From NCBI GenBank assembly GCA_022827225.1, contig JAJDTJ010000106.1:1-64000 (forward strand): a stretch of DNA of 64,000 nucleotides, in the 5' to 3' direction. The translations under genes and the position numbers were made by a program. Below the pieces are notes generated by a model. That model made no database searches, was not told the DNA's origin, and saw nothing but the letters and a program-made list of their open reading frames with translations. The stretch is from Candidatus Poribacteria bacterium (GTDB lineage Bacteria > Poribacteria > WGA-4E > WGA-3G). Below, one piece after another: positions 44,588-54,109 of this stretch; the first letter of the stretch is position 1, and each line of letters starts with the position of its first letter.

Positions 44588-45955
44588 TTAATTCGATGCC
44601 TGAAGCCTTTTTAAAAATTCACGTCCGACCTTACTAATGTCGCCGGCCCCTAACGTAATCACGATGTCCTCAGGTTGGGTTACCTCCATGAGGACATCGG
44701 TAATTTCATCGGCGTCTGGTACATAGAGGACCTGTCGGTGTCCGTGTGCGTGTATTGATTCTGCGAGTTTTTCGGCTGTAACATTTTCGATAGGTGCCTC
44801 GCCGGCGCCGTAAATTGATGTGACAATAAGTACATCTGCCTGATAAAAGGATCGGGAAAATTCGTCTGCTAAATCTCTGACGCGTTGGTATCGATGTGGT
44901 TGGAAGACTGCGACGATCCGACGCTTGTAGCCGTCTCGTGCGCCGCTGAGTGCTGCTTTCAATTTCGCTGGGTTATGTGCATAATCGTCAACGACAATGA
45001 TATCTTTGGCTTCGCCGAGTACTTCAAAACGGCGGTGTACGCCTTGGAACGACTCAAGGCTTTCTCGAATGTGCTCAAATGGCACGTCAAGTTCGAGGCC
45101 GACAGCGATAGCTGCGAGGGAGTTAGAGATGTTATGCCGTCCTGGCATTTTAAGATGGATTTCACCGTATAGATGTCCGTTCCTTCGGACCCGATAGCGC
45201 GATGTTGGACCTTCTACGGTAATCCCTTCGGCGATCAAATCCGCTCGTGTATCGAGTCCGTAGGTGATATAGCGTTTCTTAATCCGTGGAATGAATTTTT
45301 GTATATTCTCGGCATCTAGGCAGAGTACCGCTGTCCCGTAGAAAGGTACTTTATTAATAAATTTGAGAAATGTTTCGGCAATTTCATCAATGTTGGTGTA
45401 ATAATCGAGGTGATCTGCATCAACGGACGTAACGACAGCAACAGTCGGGTAGAACATTTCGATGGAGCCGTACGCCTCGTCTGCTTCAATGACCATAACG
45501 TCGCCTTCCCCGGTTCTGGCGTGGCTGCCGTCGACGAGTTTCCCGCCAACAACGACCGTCGGATCAAGACTGCTAAGGACTGTAGCCGTCATAGCGGTGG
45601 TGGTTGTTTTGCCGTGTGTTCCGCTAACTGCGACACTATAGCGCATGCGTGTGATCTCGTTGAGCATTTCCGCGCCTCTAACGATTGGAATATTCGCGAC
45701 CTTTGCAGCAGTGAGTTCCGAATTATCGGCTGGAATCGCTGGCGAGGTGACGACAACGTCGGCACCGTTGACGTGTGAGGCGGCGTGTTTGTAGTGGATA
45801 GTTGCCCCGCGCTTACGCAAATGTTCTGTCGCGTACGACTCCCGAATATCTGATCCGGTTACGTGAAACCCAAGATCGAGCAGGATTTCAGTGATCCCAC
45901 TTAAACCTGCGCCGCCGATCCCAATGATATGTATGTGTCGTGTTTTTCCAAACAT
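44588..45955 (-). CDS. murC: UDP-N-acetylmuramate-L-alanine ligase
   Basis: 455 aa. It adds L-alanine to UDP-MurNAc. The ATP loop GTHGKTTTT lies near 110, after the Rossmann start HIIGIGGAGLSGI; the C-terminal DDYAHNPAK segment follows. The upstream neighbour's spacer contains three 15-bp repeats, one of which provides the ribosome-binding AAAGG. It shares the strand with murG and ftsQ. Confidence 0.96.
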   Translation of the reverse strand: MFGKTRHIHIIGIGGAGLSGITEILLDLGFHVTGSDIRESYATEHLRKRGATIHYKHAASHVNGADVVVTSPAIPADNSELTAAKVANIPIVRGAEMLNEITRMRYSVAVSGTHGKTTTTAMTATVLSSLDPTVVVGGKLVDGSHARTGEGDVMVIEADEAYGSIEMFYPTVAVVTSVDADHLDYYTNIDEIAETFLKFINKVPFYGTAVLCLDAENIQKFIPRIKKRYITYGLDTRADLIAEGITVEGPTSRYRVRRNGHLYGEIHLKMPGRHNISNSLAAIAVGLELDVPFEHIRESLESFQGVHRRFEVLGEAKDIIVVDDYAHNPAKLKAALSGARDGYKRRIVAVFQPHRYQRVRDLADEFSRSFYQADVLIVTSIYGAGEAPIENVTAEKLAESIHAHGHRQVLYVPDADEITDVLMEVTQPEDIVITLGAGDISKVGREFLKRLQASN

Positions 45956-45998
45956 TTTTGCCCTTTAGATTTTTGCCCTTTAGATTTTTGTCCTTTAG
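45954..45998. repeat. Three tandem 15-bp repeats ahead of murC
   Basis: ATTTTTGCCCTTTAG twice exactly and once with a single change (GTCC). The minus-strand copies each contain AAAGG, so several ribosome-binding sites are stacked ahead of the murC start. Confidence 0.75.
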
Positions 45999-46009
45999 TT
46001 AAGAGTTAA

Positions 46010-47209
46010 CTAAACGTGTGAAAGAATAGATTTAGCAATATCATCGCTGGCATGAGGCTTGCCGAGTGCGCGACTGGCGCTAACCATCCGTTCATGCGTA
46101 TTTGTATCCAGTAGCGTGTTGGTCAGTGTTTCAACAAGCATTTCTACTGTAAATTCTCCTTGTTCTAACACGACTGCGGCACCTTCTTTAGCGACACTGT
46201 GTGCGTTTAGTACTTGGTCATTTCCGGTTTGTGCGGGTAAAGGTATAAAGATGGCTGGAATACCACATGCGGTAACTTCAGCAACAGTCATCCCCCCTGC
46301 CCTGCAGATCATAACGTCGGCAATGCTGTATATTTCTTCAACAGTATCAAAGAATGGACGGACGCAGTGTAGAAATTTGTTGTCTAATCCGATGTATTTT
46401 TCATAATCGGTTTGAACTGTCGCTGCTTCAGCTGCGCCGGTTTGGTGAACGATTTGGATCTGTCCTGCAAATTTGATCAGATGTGGCAGTGCGGCAACAA
46501 CAGCCTCATTAATCGCCCGAGCACCTTGACTTCCGCCCATCACGAAAACAGTTTTTAGGACTGGCGATAGCCCGAATTTTTTATAAGTTTCGTTGCTTCT
46601 CGAAAATTCGGCGATGGCTGGACGGATCGGATTTCCAGTTACCTGAATATGTTTTGTGTGTCGGAACGCGCCGTGCTCGCAAGCGGATGCCATGGCGAGA
46701 TAGACTGCCTGCGCCCAGCGTGCTAAGACCCTGTTCGTTAAGCCGACAGAGGCGTTCTGTTCTTGGATGACTATCGGAGTCCTACCAAGAAGCGCGGCTA
46801 AAAGCACTGGACCAGAAACATATCCACCCGTTCCGATAACGATGTCGGGTTTCAGCTGCGTCATATACTGCAAAGATTGGGTGAGTCCGCGAAACGCTTT
46901 CCAGATGACAGGAAACCATTCCAGCGTTATGCGTCTCGGGAAACCGGCGACTGAAATAGGTAGGAAATGGAAACCGTGTTTCGGGACCAGTGTTGCTTCC
47001 AATTTACCCGCGCCACCGACAAATACAATATCCACTGTTGGGTCCAAGCGTTGCAATGCTTGTGCAATACCGATCGCCGGGTAGATGTGTCCACCTGTGC
47101 CGCCACCGGCGATAACGATGCTCTTGGACGTTTCTACGTGCTGGAGTGGCACCGGATCATGACGACTTGTTTCTGATGTATTTGTATCGTAATGTTTAGA
47201 AGTAACCAT
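46010..47209 (-). CDS. murG: UDP-GlcNAc:lipid I N-acetylglucosaminyltransferase
   Basis: 399 aa from the ATG at 47209. It makes lipid II at the inner membrane. GGGTGGHIYPAIG near residue 35 is the family loop 1, IGTGGYVSGP follows, and QEQNASVGLTNR precedes the GGSQGA motif. The longer TTG start (47242) has no good ribosome site. Like other family members it has no full transmembrane segment. Confidence 0.96.
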   Translation of the reverse strand: MVTSKHYDTNTSETSRHDPVPLQHVETSKSIVIAGGGTGGHIYPAIGIAQALQRLDPTVDIVFVGGAGKLEATLVPKHGFHFLPISVAGFPRRITLEWFPVIWKAFRGLTQSLQYMTQLKPDIVIGTGGYVSGPVLLAALLGRTPIVIQEQNASVGLTNRVLARWAQAVYLAMASACEHGAFRHTKHIQVTGNPIRPAIAEFSRSNETYKKFGLSPVLKTVFVMGGSQGARAINEAVVAALPHLIKFAGQIQIVHQTGAAEAATVQTDYEKYIGLDNKFLHCVRPFFDTVEEIYSIADVMICRAGGMTVAEVTACGIPAIFIPLPAQTGNDQVLNAHSVAKEGAAVVLEQGEFTVEMLVETLTNTLLDTNTHERMVSASRALGKPHASDDIAKSILSHV

Positions 47210-47257
47210 AGTTGATTTTACCGAAAACGCTATCTTACACAACGGCTTAATTTAGTA

Positions 47258-48526
47258 TTATTCGGTATTCCGGTTGATATATCTTGAAATATTGAGCAGA
47301 ATACCGACACTCACTAAACTGAGAACGATTGATGAACCCCCGTAACTGATAAAAGGTAATGTAATCCCTTTCGTGGGTAGCAGGCCTGTCACAACACCGA
47401 TGTTGATAAAAGCTTGCAAACCGATCAAGGTTGTGATGCCGATAGCGAGTAGGGATCCGAAAAGGTCACTCGTATATCGGGCGATGTGGAGTCCTCGCCA
47501 GATAAATAGCATGAAAATGATTGTTACAGCTGCGGCACCGACAAAACCGAATTCTTCTCCCAACACAGCAAATATAAAGTCTGTGTGTGGGTAAGGGAGT
47601 CGCGAGATTTTTTGGAGGCTGCTATCGAGTCCTAATCCGAGGAATCCGCCCCCTTCGAGTGCGTTGATTGAGCGTGTTAGGTGATAATTAGTTGCATCCG
47701 GTGATTTCAACATTTCAAAATAATCCACGAGACGTTTAAGTTTATATGGGTCCCGCGCTATAAGTACACCGAGAAGCGTACCGCCGGTGCCAGCAAGTGT
47801 TAGCACGTGCCAGATACGCATACCGCCAACAAAGAGTACGATGCATGCGGTTACTGCTAATAAGAATGCCGACCCGAAATCTGGTTGAATCACCACGAGT
47901 CCAAAGGCGGCGGCAATAATTAGGATATTCGGGAGTACACCATTAAAGAAACTCTTAACGCGGTCTGGGTTACGACTGATGAAATTCGCGACGTGTATAA
48001 CCAATGCTATCTTCGCGAGTTCAACGGGTTGGAAATGGATCGGTAGGTTCCCGATGCGGATCCAACGTTTAAATCTCCCGCCCTCGGCCCCTTGTACACT
48101 TGATCCCAAATTTGGCACGAAAACCAATAACAACATGACGAAGGAGAGTATTAAAAAAAGGTTCGCATATCTGGTATAAAACCTATACGGCAGATAGGAA
48201 GCCATGTACATTCCGACGAAACCGAGTACACATGCGATGATATGTATTTGCAAATATCGAAAGCTGTATCCATCATAGTGTCTTGAAGAGAGGAGATGGC
48301 TCGAGCTGTATACCATCAGAACGCCGATGCCGATGAGACAGAAGGTAAGTGCTAATAGTACTCTATCCATTCGTCCCGGTTTTTGGTCAGATAGTGCGTC
48401 GAATATTGGTTCCCGCTTTTTTTCGGGGTCAAAATAGTCGCGTGTGTTTGTCCACCAGGGTCCAGATTTTCGTTTTGTCTTAGGGTTCTTCCTATTGTGG
48501 TAAGAATTTGGAAAACTTCGGAACAT
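47258..48526 (-). CDS. ftsW: Lipid II-polymerising divisome glycosyltransferase (SEDS family)
   Basis: 422 aa with a cytosolic N-terminus of about 50 residues and about ten transmembrane helices. IRIGNLPIHFQPVELAKIALV and VVIQPDFGSAFLLAVTACI hold conserved family residues; the end carries KGITLPFISYGGSS, the SEDS tail. It works with FtsI, encoded upstream, to make septal glycan. Confidence 0.95.
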   Translation of the reverse strand: MFRSFPNSYHNRKNPKTKRKSGPWWTNTRDYFDPEKKREPIFDALSDQKPGRMDRVLLALTFCLIGIGVLMVYSSSHLLSSRHYDGYSFRYLQIHIIACVLGFVGMYMASYLPYRFYTRYANLFLILSFVMLLLVFVPNLGSSVQGAEGGRFKRWIRIGNLPIHFQPVELAKIALVIHVANFISRNPDRVKSFFNGVLPNILIIAAAFGLVVIQPDFGSAFLLAVTACIVLFVGGMRIWHVLTLAGTGGTLLGVLIARDPYKLKRLVDYFEMLKSPDATNYHLTRSINALEGGGFLGLGLDSSLQKISRLPYPHTDFIFAVLGEEFGFVGAAAVTIIFMLFIWRGLHIARYTSDLFGSLLAIGITTLIGLQAFINIGVVTGLLPTKGITLPFISYGGSSIVLSLVSVGILLNISRYINRNTE

Positions 48527-48559
48527 CGTGGCGTTCTTCCTTCCGAGCGTTACTTGGAT

Positions 48560-50002
48560 TTAATAAGTCGGTTTGTTGCCTATTTTTTCGTGAAAGGGTT
48601 GAAGGGCATTAACAGCTGCTTTAAAGTCAGCTCCGCGTGCCTTATAATCCGTGTACATATCAAAGCTTGCATTTGCCGGTGACAACAGGACGATGTCTCC
48701 GGGTACCGCGTTTTTGTAAGCGAGGTGCACCGCCTCCGCCATTGTTTTCGCGTTTACTATGTCTGTCGTATCGACGAATGCCTTTTCAATCTGCTGGGTA
48801 TATTCACCGAGCATCACAGCGGTCTTGACCCGATTTTGAACAAGTTGACGTAGCGGTGTATAGTCATTCCCTTTATCATAGCCGCCCATTATTAGGATAA
48901 TTTTTGAGTTCTCTATTGATTCGAGGGCTGCCTTAACTGCGGCGACGTTTGTCGCCTTCGAGTCGTCTATGAATTCAACGCCTGTCAACGTTCTCACGGA
49001 TTCAAAAGCGTGAGAGAGTGCGGGATGCGATGGGTCAAACGTCTGTAGTGCTTGCTGAATTTGGAACTCCGTCGCCCTGAAAATCAGTCCAACAGCAACC
49101 GCAGCGAGGACGTTCTGTACGTTGTGTGCTCCGCGAAGTCGGATATCAGCGACGTCACACACTGTCTTACGGATACCGTCCCACAGTGCGAACAGTTCTG
49201 TTCCATCTCGAAATACACTTGCAAACGTTGAATTCTCAGGTGCCCCCGTGTTGTTAAAATAGACGACTTTCGCCCGCGTTGATACAGCGAAATTCTTGAT
49301 ATCTGGGTCCGAACCGTTGAGAATCATCCAGTCGTCAGGTGTCTGATTATCCGTAATTTTCTGTTTTGCTGCTCGATAAGCAGCCATGGTTTTATGGCGG
49401 TCTAAGTGATCGCGTGATAGATTGAGCACAACACTGACCTTCGGATGAAAGGTGACGGTGCTTTCTAACTGAAAGCTGCTCGCCTCAACTACGGCGATGT
49501 CTCTATCTGTAAGGTTTCGGACTTCCGCTGCCAGCGGGACCCCAATGTTGCCTGCGACACAGACGTTCGAGAACCGGTTGGTAGCTTTCAGAATTGCTGC
49601 CGTAAGGAGTGTGGTTGTCGATTTTCCTTTCGTGCCGGTGATTGCGACAATCGGTGCCGGACATGTGCTTGCAGCGACTTCCAATTCAGCGAGAATTGGT
49701 AGGTTGCGTGCCCGGGCATCGCCAAGAATCGGTATCTCAAGCGGGACCCCTGGTGAGACGACTATAAAATCCGCGTCAGCGATGCATTCTGGCGGGTGTC
49801 CACCTAAAAATTTTTGATACGGACTGTCGGTTTGATCCGACGTGTGCCCGTCGTCTAAATCAGCGATTTCTCTTGACAATGCATCGGCGTTGCGTGTGTC
49901 AGTAACCGTGACAGTAGCACCGGATGCCGATAGTAATTTTGCGGCGGCGACTCCACTTCGGTTTACTCCAAAAACTGTGACCCGTTTTCCTTGTAATTGC
50001 AC
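48560..50002 (-). CDS. murD: UDP-N-acetylmuramoyl-L-alanine-D-glutamate ligase
   Basis: 480 aa, starting GTG with the Rossmann-like VTVFGVNRSGVAAAK. The ATP loop is GTKGKSTTT near 120, followed by NLSRDHLDRH and FIDDSKATN. It adds D-glutamate to UDP-MurNAc-L-Ala. Length is normal for MurD. It lies between mraY and ftsW. Confidence 0.95.
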   Translation of the reverse strand: MQLQGKRVTVFGVNRSGVAAAKLLSASGATVTVTDTRNADALSREIADLDDGHTSDQTDSPYQKFLGGHPPECIADADFIVVSPGVPLEIPILGDARARNLPILAELEVAASTCPAPIVAITGTKGKSTTTLLTAAILKATNRFSNVCVAGNIGVPLAAEVRNLTDRDIAVVEASSFQLESTVTFHPKVSVVLNLSRDHLDRHKTMAAYRAAKQKITDNQTPDDWMILNGSDPDIKNFAVSTRAKVVYFNNTGAPENSTFASVFRDGTELFALWDGIRKTVCDVADIRLRGAHNVQNVLAAVAVGLIFRATEFQIQQALQTFDPSHPALSHAFESVRTLTGVEFIDDSKATNVAAVKAALESIENSKIILIMGGYDKGNDYTPLRQLVQNRVKTAVMLGEYTQQIEKAFVDTTDIVNAKTMAEAVHLAYKNAVPGDIVLLSPANASFDMYTDYKARGADFKAAVNALQPFHEKIGNKPTY

Positions 50003-50036
50003 TCAAAATCCCTCAATGCGTGTTGCCAAACGACAC

Positions 50037-51140
50037 CTACCGGAGTTTCAATGTACTCAAAGCGATCAACACCAAGATGAGTCCGACTATCCAGAACCTG
50101 ATAACGACTTTGGATTCCTTCCACCCTGAGAGTAAGAAGTGGTAGTGGATTGGCGACATCTTGAATACGCGTTTACCGAATGTGCGGTAGGACCAGACCT
50201 GAATGATAACCGACAGTGTCTCGGCAACGAAAATAGCGCCGACAATCAGAAGTAGAAACTCCTGTTTTATAAGGACGGCTACGGTTCCGAGCGTCGCCCC
50301 GAGTGCTAAGGACCCGGTATCTCCCATAAAAACCTGCGCGGGATAACCATTATACCATAAGAATCCCAATCCTGCGCCGATCAGCGAAGCACAGAAAAGT
50401 GTTGCGACTTCGCCGCTCATCGGTAGGTGGAAAATATTCAAGTAGGCTGCAATCTCATTATGACTCGTCATATACCCGACTACGCCTAAAGTTCCGGCAA
50501 CGAACAGCGTACAACCTATCGCCAATCCATCCATGCCGTCTGTAAGATTGACGGCGTTAGAGGCCCCTACGATGACCAGGGTCGCGAAAGGAATAAATAG
50601 GAGACCTAAATTGGGCTGGACATCTTTAAAAAAAGGGAGCGTCAGCACTGTTCGTGTTGCCGGATCATCGGCGTGCATCGGTCCCCATTTGTAGAGATAC
50701 GCAGCGATCGCGAGTGCCCCTATTGTTTGAAGTACGATTTTATGCCATCCGCGAAGTCCTAAGGATTGCTGTTTTACCAGTTTGCTGTAATCATCAAGGA
50801 ACCCGAGTCCGCCGAACCAGAGGGTCGCCAAAATCATCAGGTAGATATAGGGTTGATCTAAGCGCGACCAAAATATCACGGATATCAGTACGGAGACGAT
50901 AATGAGGACACCGCCCATGGTTGGGGTTCCGGCTTTGCTTTGGTAATCTTTGGGTCCCTCCTCTCGTATGTGTTCGCCGATCCGGAGCTGCTTGAGCCGT
51001 CTTATCATAAATGGACCCAAGACGAGTGCAATAATAAGCGATGTTGCCGTTGCATAAATAGCACGGAAACTGATGTATTGAAAGACGTTGAATGGCGAAA
51101 AGATATCGACGAGATTCTCGTATAGGAACTGGTAAAACAT
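50037..51140 (-). CDS. mraY: Phospho-MurNAc-pentapeptide translocase
   Basis: 367 aa with about ten transmembrane helices. It makes lipid I from UDP-MurNAc-pentapeptide and undecaprenyl phosphate. Key family segments are FLDDYSKL (catalytic Asp pair), NLTDGMDGLAIG and FMGDTGSLALGA, and IHYHFLLSGWKES at the C-terminus, which holds the conserved His. The start is at MFYQFLYENL. Confidence 0.96.
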   Translation of the reverse strand: MFYQFLYENLVDIFSPFNVFQYISFRAIYATATSLIIALVLGPFMIRRLKQLRIGEHIREEGPKDYQSKAGTPTMGGVLIIVSVLISVIFWSRLDQPYIYLMILATLWFGGLGFLDDYSKLVKQQSLGLRGWHKIVLQTIGALAIAAYLYKWGPMHADDPATRTVLTLPFFKDVQPNLGLLFIPFATLVIVGASNAVNLTDGMDGLAIGCTLFVAGTLGVVGYMTSHNEIAAYLNIFHLPMSGEVATLFCASLIGAGLGFLWYNGYPAQVFMGDTGSLALGATLGTVAVLIKQEFLLLIVGAIFVAETLSVIIQVWSYRTFGKRVFKMSPIHYHFLLSGWKESKVVIRFWIVGLILVLIALSTLKLR

Positions 51141-51181
51141 TTTAGTCTAGAAGAAAAGCATCAGCGATTTTACAATTTAAT

Positions 51182-52387
51182 TTACGCTGTCTCTCCGAGT
51201 TTGTCACCCCTCTTCAGTTTGGAAAGGCTCGCATCTGCTTGACTTAGGAGATTGGTCGTATAAGTATAAGTTAATGTATTTTTCTGTGCGTGCGCTGCAA
51301 ACGCTAAGTCAATGAGTTCCGATACAAGTTGCGGGAATTCAATGCCTTGATGTGCCCAGAAATAATAACTGTATGAGCCGGGGATCGTATTAATTTCATT
51401 GACGTAAACATTTTCGTCGGCATCTACGAGGAAGTCAATACGTGCGACCCCGGCACAATCTAAAACCTGAAAGGCGCGTGTTGCGAGTTGTTGTATATGT
51501 AACGTCAATTCTTCTGAAATGGGTGCAGGAATTTTCCGATCTGCACCTGCCATCCCTGACGACGCCTCCTCTTGATGGATGTATTTATCATCGAAGCTGA
51601 GGAAATTCGCCGCTGTTATGGGTTGCTCACATACAGAGGCTGTGGGTTCATCTGTTCCGATCACGGCACAATTGATTTCAACTGGATTCTCAACGGCTTT
51701 CTCAGCGAGCATTCTACGCGAGTAGTGTCCAGCGACCTCAATAGCACTGAGCAGTTCATCCAGAGTTTCGACATAAGCGACCCCGATACTGGATCCGCCC
51801 ATCGCAGGTTTGACGAAGAGCGGATAGGAGAGCGTTGTCTCGACATCTTTGATAATCTCGTCAGCTTCGATGTCCCACTCTTGATGATCCCACCACACAT
51901 AAGGCAGCACGGGGAGCCGATTTTCGTTGAAAATCGCTTTCATCACGATTTTGTCCATACCGACAGCGGAACCGACCACACCCGCACCAACGTACGGTAG
52001 ATTCATAAGTTCTAACAGCCCTTGGAGGGTGCCGTCTTCGCCATGCATACCGTGTATTGCCGGAAAAACGACATCTACTGGGAGAACAGTCCGCTTACGG
52101 AGGTTCTGACCAAGCCAATGTTTGGAATTGACAACAAATGTCGGTTCCGGATGGAATTCGACGCTAACTTTGTCGAAATCAGATGGATGTGGTAAAGAAC
52201 CTTCAGTGAAGGTGGATAAATTGCAAAATGCGTCGCCGGTCAACCATTCACCTGTCTTCGTGATGTAAATCGGGGTGACGTTATGGTTCTCTTGCAAAGC
52301 GAGGCAGACCTGGTGTGCGGTTACGATTGAGACTTCGTGTTCAGGTGTGCGTCCGCCAAATATAAGGGCTACATTGTGTTTTGACAT
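51182..52387 (-). CDS. ddl: D-alanine-D-alanine ligase
   Basis: 401 aa. It is an ATP-grasp enzyme: LIFGGRTPEHEVSIV at the N-terminus, HGEDGTLQGLLELMN, MKAIFNENRLPV, KPAMGGSSIGV and EINTIPGSYSYYFW at the end. It makes the dipeptide that MurF adds. Here it lies between murF and mraY, rather than after murC, which is unusual for its position in dcw clusters but places it next to its user. Confidence 0.94.
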   Translation of the reverse strand: MSKHNVALIFGGRTPEHEVSIVTAHQVCLALQENHNVTPIYITKTGEWLTGDAFCNLSTFTEGSLPHPSDFDKVSVEFHPEPTFVVNSKHWLGQNLRKRTVLPVDVVFPAIHGMHGEDGTLQGLLELMNLPYVGAGVVGSAVGMDKIVMKAIFNENRLPVLPYVWWDHQEWDIEADEIIKDVETTLSYPLFVKPAMGGSSIGVAYVETLDELLSAIEVAGHYSRRMLAEKAVENPVEINCAVIGTDEPTASVCEQPITAANFLSFDDKYIHQEEASSGMAGADRKIPAPISEELTLHIQQLATRAFQVLDCAGVARIDFLVDADENVYVNEINTIPGSYSYYFWAHQGIEFPQLVSELIDLAFAAHAQKNTLTYTYTTNLLSQADASLSKLKRGDKLGETA

Positions 52388-52399
52388 TTTTTGTGTTTC

Positions 52400-54067
52400 T
52401 TATGCGTTTTTGGGCGAGGCAGCTTTTTCCTCGTTATAGGTATCGGGCAGGTCGTTTTCAAAGAGGACAACATCGCCCGCTTGGACCTGTGTTGCTAAGT
52501 GCTGTTTAACTTCTTCCAAGTTGCGTGTGACAATAATCTGTTGGCTCGGGTATCCAGCAGCCTTCAAACCGTCAAGGATCGGTTTCGTTTGTATGGGTCC
52601 AACTAATATAACCAGATCACAGACATCGGCGGCTTCTTCTCCGAGCCGTCTGTTTTCTTCGTATTCTTTTTCACCGAGTTCTACCATACCGGGTGTTACA
52701 AGTACCTTTTTCCCGTTTCCGATCTCGTTAAGTGCTTCAAGTGCTGCCTTCGCGCCGACAGGATTCGAGTTGAAACTATCGTCAATGATAGTTACACCAC
52801 CGGCACCAGTTGTTAATTGGAGGCGATGCGGTACAGATTCGACCTTAGCGACGGCGCCCCGAATCTCTTCAAGTTCCATTCCACATGCCATAGCGACTGT
52901 CATAGCAGCGAGGATGTTAGAAACGTTGTGTTTGCCTAAAAGTTGCGTTTGAATTTCGGTGTCAGGAATATCGAATGTCTCAGTATTCGCGTGGACAGTA
53001 AAAGCGAGTCCGTTATCAGTGTATCGAACATTCGTCGCGATGAGGTCAGCAATATCTGCGACCGAAGCCACAGGGGCATCTTCGGTCGCGTAGCGTCGGA
53101 CGGGACTCCCTGTCTGCTCCCGTTTATCGGCAAGCCCTGCACAAATTTCGTTGTCGCAATTGAAGACAGCGAGTCCATCTGGTGGTAACGACTCAATGAG
53201 TTCATATTTTCCTTTTGCGATATTTTCTATGCTTTTAAACCGCTCCAAATGCTGCGGGCCGACAGCCGTGAGAATACCGATTTGTGGGGACGCTAAATTG
53301 CATAATTCACGGATGTCGCCGCGTTTATAGGCACCCATTTCAACAATAAAGACCTCGTGTACGGGGGTCAGATCGCCACGGATAACCTTACATATCCCCA
53401 TCGGTGTATTGTAGCTGTTAGGGGTCATTAAGGTGTTAAATTTCTGTGATAAGATTTGGTGCAAAATATACTTCGTACTTGTTTTGCCGTAGCTTCCGGT
53501 AATGCCGATAACTCTGGGTTGGAGTGCCTTGATGCGTCTCCGCGCCGAAAGCAGATATGCTTCATTTATCGTCCGTTCTAACGGATAAATGAGCAGGTTC
53601 GCAACGGTTAGGTTAATGACGGCGATCTCACTAAAAAGGAGGACAGCGATTCGCGCTGGGTCTGTTTTTGCTGCCAAGGCGAGTGCCGTTGCGGTGGCAG
53701 CGAGTAAGCAGATCGCAAGTCCGAATACGCGTTTCGCGCGTGCTGTATAGACGAGCGGTTTTTTCGCTGTGACTTTTTTCCGTCGTATCATCAGAGAAAT
53801 TTGGGATATACTCCATCCAGCGAACAGAGCGGAAAGCCATCTATTGAGGAATTGTGGATAGAACGCTGTGAGAATCAGAAAGCCGCCAATAACAAGGATC
53901 TCTTTGACTTCAAAACAGTTCGTCGGATGTTGGCGTATCCACTTCAAGTATCTGCCCGTTTTGTAACCATCCAGCTGAAGTATATGAAGTCCACTTACGG
54001 TTCTGATGATTGCCCGTGTCAAACAGGTTAATGTGGCGAAGTAGAAAAGTATTGTACTCAACGGCAT
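52400..54067 (-). CDS. murF: MurF-like ligase with N-terminal multi-pass membrane domain
   Basis: 555 aa, against about 450 for typical MurF. The ATP loop is GITGSYGKTS at 188-197, and IDDSFNSNPVGAKAAL with LVTPGMVELG follow, so the ligase part is MurF-like. Residues 1-180 contain about five hydrophobic helices (roughly 3-20, 57-75, 79-94, 115-133, 139-160) where MurF normally has its soluble substrate-binding domain. So the enzyme is probably membrane-bound. GAGG precedes the ATG. Its position between murE and ddl supports the MurF call. Confidence 0.85.
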   Translation of the reverse strand: MPLSTILFYFATLTCLTRAIIRTVSGLHILQLDGYKTGRYLKWIRQHPTNCFEVKEILVIGGFLILTAFYPQFLNRWLSALFAGWSISQISLMIRRKKVTAKKPLVYTARAKRVFGLAICLLAATATALALAAKTDPARIAVLLFSEIAVINLTVANLLIYPLERTINEAYLLSARRRIKALQPRVIGITGSYGKTSTKYILHQILSQKFNTLMTPNSYNTPMGICKVIRGDLTPVHEVFIVEMGAYKRGDIRELCNLASPQIGILTAVGPQHLERFKSIENIAKGKYELIESLPPDGLAVFNCDNEICAGLADKREQTGSPVRRYATEDAPVASVADIADLIATNVRYTDNGLAFTVHANTETFDIPDTEIQTQLLGKHNVSNILAAMTVAMACGMELEEIRGAVAKVESVPHRLQLTTGAGGVTIIDDSFNSNPVGAKAALEALNEIGNGKKVLVTPGMVELGEKEYEENRRLGEEAADVCDLVILVGPIQTKPILDGLKAAGYPSQQIIVTRNLEEVKQHLATQVQAGDVVLFENDLPDTYNEEKAASPKNA

Positions 54068-54109
54068 TGTTCTTTTTTCCTCATATTGAGGTTGTGTCTG
54101 TAGTGCTTC

